Positions 41,997-48,089 of a stretch of 64,000 nt of DNA are shown here, in pieces; position 1 is the stretch's first letter; every line of letters begins with the position of its first letter. Origin of the DNA: Dactylosporangium aurantiacum (GTDB lineage: Bacteria; Actinomycetota; Actinomycetes; Mycobacteriales; Micromonosporaceae); NCBI RefSeq assembly GCF_000716715.1, contig NZ_JNYJ01000027.1, positions 1 through 64,000 on the forward strand. The letters run 5' to 3'. Below the pieces are notes generated by a model. The model saw only the letters and a list, made by a program, of their open reading frames with translations. It was not told the origin of the DNA and made no database searches. A program made the translations under genes and the position numbers.

Positions 41997-43087
41997 GCCT
42001 CGTGCTCCTTCGTGATGCCCGTGAAGCAGATGCGCAGCCCGTCGTGGCGCACGTCCACGACGAGCGGGTCGCGCGGGTCGACCGCGACCGGCTGCGGCAG
42101 GCACTGCACCGCCTGCTTCCAGTGCGTCGTGGGGTGGTCCGGCGCGTTGGTCACCACGATGCCGGGCACCAGCTCCAGCTCGAACCAGAACACGACCGCG
42201 TGGCCGGTCCCGGCGGTGGTCGGCACGACCGGCAGCGTCGCGTGCCGCGGCTCGGGGCCGTCGCGGTGGAAGTCGAAGCGGAACACCTCGAACGGCGCGG
42301 ACAGCACCCGGTGCTCGTGCCGGCGCAGCCGGGTGTCGAAGTACTCCAGCGACGCCAGCTCGTTGAAGCCGGACAGGTCGAAGCCGTACAGCTCGCCGAC
42401 GGTGTTCTTCTGGTGCAGCGCCCGGCTCTCCACCAGCTGGGCCAGGACCCTGGCCCGGCCGGGCACGATGATGGCCTGGTCGGTCAGCAGGTGCTCCCGC
42501 GCGTGGCTGAGCGAGACGAGGATGCCCTCGCCGAGCAGCCCGCAGTCGACCGTCTCGGTGATGAGCACGTCCGCGCGGCGCGGCAGGTCGCCGGGCACCA
42601 CGAGGTCGGTCGACATCTTCGGCACGACGTCGACCTGGCCGGCGTACCCGGCACCGTCGACGATCCGCATGGCGGTCTCCGCCACGACGCGCTGGCCCTC
42701 GCACGCGACGACCCGCTCGGCACCGACCCGGGCCGCCATCAGCGCCAGCATCCCGGAGCCGGTGCCGACGTCGAGCACGAGATGGTCGGCGGTGACGACC
42801 TGCTTGATGGCCGCCTCGTACTGCAGGGCCCGCTCGTGGTCGTGCATCATCTCGAAGTGCCAGCGCGGGACGATGCGGCGGATCGCGCGGTTGTACCCGG
42901 TGACCGCCCGCCAGTCCTGCGGGTCGCGCTCACGGGCGGAGCGGTAGTGCTCGGCCGCCTCCTCGTAGCGCCCGTCGTGCAGCAGCGCGTCGGCGCGGGC
43001 GAGCGGGTCGTCGCCCGCGCTCCCGTCGGGTAAGCGCCCGTCGGCGCCGGTGAGCGGTCCGGCTGCGGAATGTGTACGGCTCTTCAT
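41993..43087 (-). CDS. PRMT-like SAM methyltransferase (SznE-like)
   Basis: This 364-aa protein has an N-terminal TPR-like segment (ADALLHDGRYEEAAEHYRSA) joined to a protein-arginine-methyltransferase fold. Motif I is LVLDVGTGSGMLALMAARVG near residue 100. The double-E loop is ITETVDCGLLGEGILVSLSH near 175. The PRMT-specific THW loop is HPTTHWKQAVQCLP near 320. All PRMT hallmarks are therefore present. In streptozotocin biosynthesis SznE, a PRMT-like enzyme, makes N-omega-methyl-L-arginine for SznF. Here it sits directly upstream of an SznF-like oxidase with an ATGA overlap. The substrate arginine is inference. The ATG has GGGGGA 3-4 nt upstream. Confidence 0.88.
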   Translation of the reverse strand: MKSRTHSAAGPLTGADGRLPDGSAGDDPLARADALLHDGRYEEAAEHYRSARERDPQDWRAVTGYNRAIRRIVPRWHFEMMHDHERALQYEAAIKQVVTADHLVLDVGTGSGMLALMAARVGAERVVACEGQRVVAETAMRIVDGAGYAGQVDVVPKMSTDLVVPGDLPRRADVLITETVDCGLLGEGILVSLSHAREHLLTDQAIIVPGRARVLAQLVESRALHQKNTVGELYGFDLSGFNELASLEYFDTRLRRHEHRVLSAPFEVFRFDFHRDGPEPRHATLPVVPTTAGTGHAVVFWFELELVPGIVVTNAPDHPTTHWKQAVQCLPQPVAVDPRDPLVVDVRHDGLRICFTGITKEHEA

Positions 43088-43151
43088 CGTCCCCCGAATC
43101 TGTGCCGGCGGGCGATGTGGCTGGTGGCCGTCGCCCGCGCGGGCCTCGTCT

Positions 43152-43520
43152 CTACGCTGTCGCGTCGGTGGTGCCCTCGCCGCCGGCCTCCGGTGGGAGG
43201 TTGGCCAGGATGTGCCGGTGGATGACGGTGACCGGCACCCCGTCCCCGCCGGCCGGCGGGTCGGGCAGCACGGCCGTGGCGGTGTCGCCGGTGCGCACCA
43301 TCGGCAGCGCGGTGCGGCACAGCGCCGCCACGCCGACCCTGGTGCCGTGCCACGGGCAGGTGAGCCGCCGCCCGTCCGCGGTGCGCCGGCCGAGGCTCAG
43401 CGGGCCGCCCCGGTGCGGGCAGTGGTCGTGCACCAGGCGCGCCCGTCCGTCGTCGTCGAACACGAAGTACCGGTCGTCCCCGGCCAGCACGGTGTTGTGC
43501 CGGCGCAGGTCGATGGTCAC
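43152..43520 (-). CDS. Small Rieske [2Fe-2S] protein
   Basis: This 122-aa single-domain Rieske ferredoxin has cluster ligands CPHRG (CxH, near residue 34) and CPWHG (CxxH, near residue 55). The second half (PVTVIHRHILANLPPEAGGE) is short. It would carry electrons in the cytosol. It sits between the two diiron oxidase genes and starts by GTG overlapping the stop of the first (GTGA), so supply of electrons to one or both oxidases is a reasonable inference. There is no associated reductase gene in the cluster; a cellular one would be needed. Confidence 0.88.
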   Translation of the reverse strand: MTIDLRRHNTVLAGDDRYFVFDDDGRARLVHDHCPHRGGPLSLGRRTADGRRLTCPWHGTRVGVAALCRTALPMVRTGDTATAVLPDPPAGGDGVPVTVIHRHILANLPPEAGGEGTTDATA

Positions 43521-44923
43521 GATGCCGATGGGGTCACCGCCGTGGTGTCGGAGCCGGCGGCGCGGACCGTGTAGGTGCAGTCGCCGCCGGTGGGCCGGAT
43601 GCCGTACAGGCGGCCGGCCGGGACGAGCACCGCCTCGCCGCGTGCCAGCGGTGCGGGTGTGGCCGTGGGAGCGGTGACCAGCGCCGCGGTGCCGTCCTCG
43701 ACGGTCACCACCACCGCCTGGTCATGGCTGCGGGTGCCGAACGGGCTGGCCGCCGTGACCCGCACGCGGCGGGCGTCGTGTGCTGGTGCCGGCGGGCCGT
43801 CCATCCGGTAGGCGTCCAGGTCGTCGCTCCAGCGGATCTGTGCCGCGGTGTCCCGCTCGAACCAGTCGCCGAGCAGCCTCGCCTCGGCGATGCCGCGGAC
43901 CAGCTCCGGGATGACGCCGGCGCCGTGCCGTTCGGCGAGGGCCAGCAGGATCTCGTCCCGGGTGATTCGGCCGTGATGGGCGTCAATGTGCGCGTGTTCC
44001 TCGCAGTAGTGCAGGTCGACGTCGTCGCCGAACACGCCGCGGTACGTCTTGATCATATTGACGAAGCTCGGTGCGAAGACGCGTTCCGCGTAGGTCACCG
44101 CGCCGATGTACCGGAAGAAGTTCGCGTGGTCGCGGGAGACGAAGTAGTAGTAGTTGTTCGTCGCCAGCGGGCCGGCCAGATAGAAGTTCCAGTAGGCGTG
44201 CACGTGGGTCTGCAGGCCGCGGCTGTGCAGCATCTTGCGGAAGATGGTGGTGTGCTTCGCGTCGTGCACGCCGTAGCCGAACTCGTCGATGAACACCTTG
44301 AACAACGCCGACTGTTCGGGGCCGAAGGCCCCGCCGAGGTTCTTCGACATCGCCGAGGCCTCGGTCAGCCCGTCCAGCGCCAGCTGCACCAGGTAGGTGT
44401 CGGCGGCCACCTCCGGCCGGCGGGCCGCCGCGATGGCGGTCAGCGACTCCGCCTCGCCGGCCTCCGCCTCCGCCGCGGCGTGCTCGAAGTAGGCGGCGAG
44501 GTCCTCCACGCGCCACGCCCCGGTCACGTCGACCTCGTCGTCGAGCAGGGCGAACGCGAAGTGCTCCAGGTCCGACAGCGACGCCTCGCGCAGCCGCCGC
44601 AGCCCGTCGCCGTAGAACCGGTCGAAGTCGCCGCGCAGCGCGCCCAGCCCCTGCTCCGGCAGCAGCACCGTGTCGGCCTCGTAGAACGTGCCGAGCAGCC
44701 GGTGCGCGACCAGCGCCCGGTGCCCGGACGCCTCCGCCGCGCTCAGCGGCCGGGTGAAGTCCACCTCGGCGACCGCGTCCGGCACCAGCATCCGCCGGTA
44801 CGGATTGGGCGGGTGCAACAGGTGCGGCGCACCGGTGAAGAGGAAGTCGTTGGTGAATGCGGCGACCCGCCCGCCGAGATCATCCGCCGGCCTGGGACGA
44901 ACAATGTCCGTATCGATCGCCAT
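43517..44923 (-). CDS. SznF-like heme-oxygenase-like diiron N-oxygenase with C-terminal cupin (copy 2)
   Basis: This 468-aa paralogue of the oxidase at 40584 is the first gene of the operon. All seven iron ligands are present at Glu188, Glu214, His224, Glu280, His310, Asp314 and His317, each one residue before the SznF positions as I recall them. Motifs: TEASAMSKNLGGAFG, DEFGYGVHDAKH and CEEHAHIDAHHGR. The cupin-like end (SPFGTRSHDQAVVVTVEDG to RLYGIRPTGG) has no HxH and replaces the His of RLHG in copy 1 by Tyr. ATG at 44923 (GGGGAAG about 10 nt upstream) is preferred over an upstream TTG at 44956. A 7-bp inverted repeat lies just upstream. The two copies may act on different nitrogens or intermediates. 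Confidence 0.85.
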   Translation of the reverse strand: MAIDTDIVRPRPADDLGGRVAAFTNDFLFTGAPHLLHPPNPYRRMLVPDAVAEVDFTRPLSAAEASGHRALVAHRLLGTFYEADTVLLPEQGLGALRGDFDRFYGDGLRRLREASLSDLEHFAFALLDDEVDVTGAWRVEDLAAYFEHAAAEAEAGEAESLTAIAAARRPEVAADTYLVQLALDGLTEASAMSKNLGGAFGPEQSALFKVFIDEFGYGVHDAKHTTIFRKMLHSRGLQTHVHAYWNFYLAGPLATNNYYYFVSRDHANFFRYIGAVTYAERVFAPSFVNMIKTYRGVFGDDVDLHYCEEHAHIDAHHGRITRDEILLALAERHGAGVIPELVRGIAEARLLGDWFERDTAAQIRWSDDLDAYRMDGPPAPAHDARRVRVTAASPFGTRSHDQAVVVTVEDGTAALVTAPTATPAPLARGEAVLVPAGRLYGIRPTGGDCTYTVRAAGSDTTAVTPSAS

Positions 44924-44930
44924 ATGTACC

Positions 44931-44950
44931 CAACTTCCCCGTCGAAGTTG
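44931..44950. promoter_or_regulatory. Inverted repeat in the 5' leader of the oxidase operon
   Basis: CAACTTC (44931-44937), CCCGTC and GAAGTTG (44944-44950) form a perfect 7-bp hairpin or dyad. It includes the ribosome-site region of the first gene of the minus operon. It lies downstream of an AT-rich promoter-like stretch (about 44965-44985). It could be an operator or a translational control hairpin. Confidence 0.45.
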
Positions 44951-45025
44951 CCGCAAGGTCGAGCACGAGGAGTGTACATATTTATCGCGTCCGCTGTGAT
45001 CCCAAACAGTGGACCTTGATGGCGG

Positions 45026-46580
45026 TCAGCTCTGGGCGAAGAACGTCAGATCCTGCCAGTACTGGCGGCTGTGGGCGACGTGGCTGGGGTACGCGCCGTG
45101 CACCGTCTCGGCGCGCGGATCGGCGCCCTCGGCGAGCAGCCGCCGCATCAGCTCCGGCGGGCCGCCGTTCATCACCGCGAGATACAGCGGCGTGCGGCCG
45201 ATGCGGTCCCGGGCGTCGACGGGCACACCCGCGGCGAGCAGCAGCGGCAGGACCCGCTCGAAGTCCACCCACATCACCAGGTGCAGCAGCGACCAGCCGT
45301 TCGCGTCGCGCATGTGCGGGTCGATGACGCCGCGTCGCAGGCCGTCGAGCAGCCAGTCGGTGTCGCCGTGCTGCATGCGGTGCTTCACCTCGCGGCGCCG
45401 GTCGGCCAGCGCGCGGGGCAGCCGCCCGGCGCCGGTGGTCCAGGCCGCCTGCACGGCGTAGCAGCCCGAGCTGGTGCCGCCGAGGGTGCGCAGCATCCGC
45501 TCCCGCAGCTGCTCCTCCTCCGTGTGGTCCAGCAGCCGCAGCGTCCCGCCGGTCACCTCCATGCGGTGCCAGACGCCCTGGCAGCGCACCCGGGCCGGAT
45601 CCGCGGCGGTGGCCCCGACGGTGCGGGCCGGCACACCGTGGTCGGCGACGGACCCCGGGAACAGCGCGTCACGCACCAGCGGGTGCAGGTCCGCGGGGCG
45701 CTGCCGCCCGGCGGCGAGCAGCGCCAGGTCCGGTGGCACCGACCCGGTCAGGATCCGCGTCGGTACCTCCAGGTACTCGCTCACGTCGAGCGCCTCGGCG
45801 GTCATGCCGTCGACGGTCAGCGTGAGCGAGGCACCGTACAGGGTGCTGACCTGCGCGACGCCGAACGCGGCCGCGGCGGCCCGGGCCTCGGCGGCGACCC
45901 CGACCGGCAGCGTCGGTGGCGCCGTGGGCCGTTGCAGCGCCTCGGCGTCGACCCCGGCGACGTCGATGCCGCCCGCGGCCCACGCGCCGACCAGGTCCCC
46001 GGCCACGAGCCGCTGCCAGATCCGCTCGGTGTCGGCGGCGGCGTCCGTGCCGGTCCCGAGCGCCTCCGGCGGCAGCGGCAGCCCGTCGGGCGTGAGGAAC
46101 GGCATGCGGTGCGCGGAGCCGCCCCACGCCTCGCGCACGCCCGCGGCCTCCCGCACGTCCCAGGTGTACCGGGGGGGCGACGTACCAGCGCTCGTGCTCC
46201 AGGTCCGCCATGGTGGTGACGGTCAGCCGCAGCCGCTGCGGCCCGGTCGGTGACTTCGGCAGCCGCACCTTGAGCAGCGGCGCGGTGTCCGCGCCGGCCC
46301 GCGGGGCGAGGACCGCGCTGACCATCGGCTGGAGTGTGCTCATCCCGCCGCGGTGCCGGGGCAGGTGCCAGCGCAGCAGGTCGAGGCTCAGGTGCCGCAG
46401 GTCGTCCTCGAGCGCGGCGCCGTCCACCGTGACGTCCACGTCGCAGCCCGCGAGGGCGGCGGCGCCGCGCCAGTCCCCGGCGGCCCGCGCCTTCGCCGCG
46501 GCGCCCACGACGTCGTGGGGCAGTGACTCGGCCCGGATCCGGCGCCACTGCGGCAGGTCAGGACGCAAGACGGTGACCAC
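45026..46580 (-). pseudogene. Ankyrin-repeat protein gene interrupted by a frameshift
   Basis: Two minus-strand frames make one protein. The first (GTG near 46580, VLRPDLPQWRRIRAESLPHD and LDLLRWHLPRHRGGMSTLQ, ending ADLEHERWYVAPP) joins, after a shift at the C7 run (plus-strand G7, 46171-46177), a second frame starting RYTWDVREAAGVREAW and ending in ankyrin repeats (GWSLLHLVMWVDFERVLPLL, RIGRTPLYLAVMNGGPPELM). With six C the reading frame would be continuous at about 515 aa. This may be a real loss, slippage-based variation, or a sequencing error in a homopolymer. The N-terminal half is unrecognised. The C-terminal two or three ankyrin repeats suggest protein binding. Confidence 0.65.
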
Positions 46581-46593
46581 CTCCGATGTGGGG

Positions 46594-46670
46594 TGGTAGG
46601 CCGGCCGGATTCGAACCGGCGTCTTCCATCTTCGCAAGGTGGCGTGACGACCTCTGCACTACGACCTACC
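46594..46670 (-). tRNA. Atypical tRNA-like gene, positional anticodon GCG, 9-bp acceptor
   Basis: Reading the minus strand, 77 nt fold as a cloverleaf: 9-bp acceptor (GGTAGGTCG with CGGCCTACC, one G-T), U8 A9, 3-bp D stem (GTG/CAC) with a GG-containing loop, and 5-bp anticodon stem CCACC/GATGG (one C-A mismatch) with loop TTGCGAA. A 5-nt variable loop and a perfect T-arm (GCCGG, TTCGAAT, CCGGC) complete it, with discriminator A and no encoded CCA. The anticodon by position is GCG (Arg CGC), which bacteria normally read with ACG. The 9+5 bp coaxial stem is longer than the canonical 7+5. Either an unusual tRNA or a decayed or tRNA-like element. Confidence 0.6.
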
Positions 46671-46723
46671 GCGGCAGAGCGTAGGCCATGCACCGCCGGC
46701 GGAAAAATGTCGTACCCGCCGAC

Positions 46724-46729
46724 TACCTT
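46724..46729 (+). promoter_or_regulatory. -10 element, leaderless promoter of the SWIM gene
   Basis: TACCTT ends 8 nt before the ATG at 46737, with no Shine-Dalgarno between. Confidence 0.4.
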
Positions 46730-46736
46730 CTGCGGC

Positions 46737-48089
46737 ATGACGAACGCCGTGCAGTCGCTGAGCTATCTCGCCCCGTCGGCACTCCACGACGGCGGCCTGC
46801 AGCTGCAGACCGCCGGGGGCGTGGCGCAGCGGGCCGCCACCGCCAACCCGCGGTTCTTCACCGGGTTCCTGACCACACCCGCCGCGGCGGCGGCCGGGCT
46901 GCTCGCGGTCGCCGAGGTGGCCCGCACCCGCTATTTCCAGCCGCTGAGCCCGGCCAGCCTGGACCCGGTCGTCACCGGCAGCCGTGACCGGCTGCGGTTC
47001 GAGTCCTTCTCCGGCTGCTGCGGCGTCTATGCCCGCCTCGACGTGCTGCCCGCCGGGCTCGACGGCGACATCGTCGACCACGGCACGACCAACGTCGACG
47101 TCAACGCGCCGCTGCGCCAGGCGCTGCAGCGCCTCGCCGGGGCCGACCCGCTGCACGTGTCCGTCGGCCCCGAGGACCTCACCGTGTCCACGATGGACGG
47201 TGCGGTGGTGGAGAAGAAGGTGCCGCTGCCGGCCCGCTGGCTGCGCGGCTTCGCCGAGGTGCAGGTCATCGCGTCCGGCTTCGACCCGCGCGCGGAGCTG
47301 TCCGCCGCCGACGCGACCACGTTCTTGCGCCGGCTGCCCGCCGGCGGCGACCGCTCCGTGCTGTGGGCGGTCCCCGCCGGCCGGTCGCTCCGCCTGACCT
47401 CGCGGCCCGCGCCCGGCGCTGTCTGCCTGCCCGGCCCCGGCCGCCTCGCCGCGCTGAAACCGGTGCTGCGCCATGCCAGGAGCCTGCGGGTCTACGGGCC
47501 GCCGGTCACCGCCGGCAGCGGGCCCGTGTCGAGCACGTGGGAGCTGGACACCGGCGAGCTGCGCCTGTCGCTCACCCTGTCGCCGCAGCCGAGCCGTGGG
47601 TTCTCCGGCGAGGGCGCGGTCCTCGCCGCCCTCGCCGGCGATGACGTCACCGACGACGCCGAGGTGATCAGCACCCTGCTCGCCTGGGACCCGACCGTCG
47701 ACGTCGACGCGCTCGCCGAGCAGGCCGCGATGCCCGCGGCGCGGGTCAGGGCGGCGCTGACCCAGCTCGGCACCGCCGGTCAGGTCGGGTTCGACGTGTC
47801 CGAGGCCGCCTATTTCCACCGGGTGCTGCCGTATGACGCGCAGCGCGCCGAGCGGCACAACCCACGCCTCGTCGGCGCCCGGGCACTCGTGGAGACCGGC
47901 GCGGTCAGCCTCGACGCGACCGGCGCGACCGTGCGCAGCGGCGAAGAGGTCTACCGGGTCCGCGACACCGGCGACGCGCTGCACTGCACGTGTCCGTGGT
48001 GGGCGAAGTATCGCGGCGGCCGCGGCCCCTGCAAGCACGCCCTCGCCACAGAGCTCGCCCGCGCCGCCGCCCCGGCGGTGGCCCGGTGA
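46737..48089 (+). CDS. SWIM zinc-finger protein
   Basis: This 450-aa protein ends with a SWIM zinc-binding motif, CTCPWWAKYRGGRGPCKH, near residues 420-437 (CxC...CxH), preceded by EEVYRVRDTGDALH. The body is not recognised beyond mixed alpha/beta segments such as VFLLSPASLDPVV-like LSPASLDPVVTGSRDRLRFE. SWIM domains mediate DNA or protein contacts. Its stop overlaps the start of the following DUF6493 gene (GTGA), and this pairing recurs in actinomycetes, where the function is unknown. It is divergent from the tRNA-like gene and the broken ankyrin gene, and probably leaderless. Confidence 0.85.
   Translation: MTNAVQSLSYLAPSALHDGGLQLQTAGGVAQRAATANPRFFTGFLTTPAAAAAGLLAVAEVARTRYFQPLSPASLDPVVTGSRDRLRFESFSGCCGVYARLDVLPAGLDGDIVDHGTTNVDVNAPLRQALQRLAGADPLHVSVGPEDLTVSTMDGAVVEKKVPLPARWLRGFAEVQVIASGFDPRAELSAADATTFLRRLPAGGDRSVLWAVPAGRSLRLTSRPAPGAVCLPGPGRLAALKPVLRHARSLRVYGPPVTAGSGPVSSTWELDTGELRLSLTLSPQPSRGFSGEGAVLAALAGDDVTDDAEVISTLLAWDPTVDVDALAEQAAMPAARVRAALTQLGTAGQVGFDVSEAAYFHRVLPYDAQRAERHNPRLVGARALVETGAVSLDATGATVRSGEEVYRVRDTGDALHCTCPWWAKYRGGRGPCKHALATELARAAAPAVAR

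Noticed and set aside
40584..44923. Annotating the two oxidases simply as heme oxygenases
   Set aside because: They lack the proximal-haem context and instead carry the seven carboxylate/His ligand pattern of diiron HDO enzymes plus a C-terminal cupin.
46594..46670. tRNA read on the plus strand (loop TTCGCAA, anticodon CGC)
   Set aside because: The anticodon stem pairs well, but the T-arm hairpin would fall on the 5' side, so only the minus strand gives a cloverleaf.
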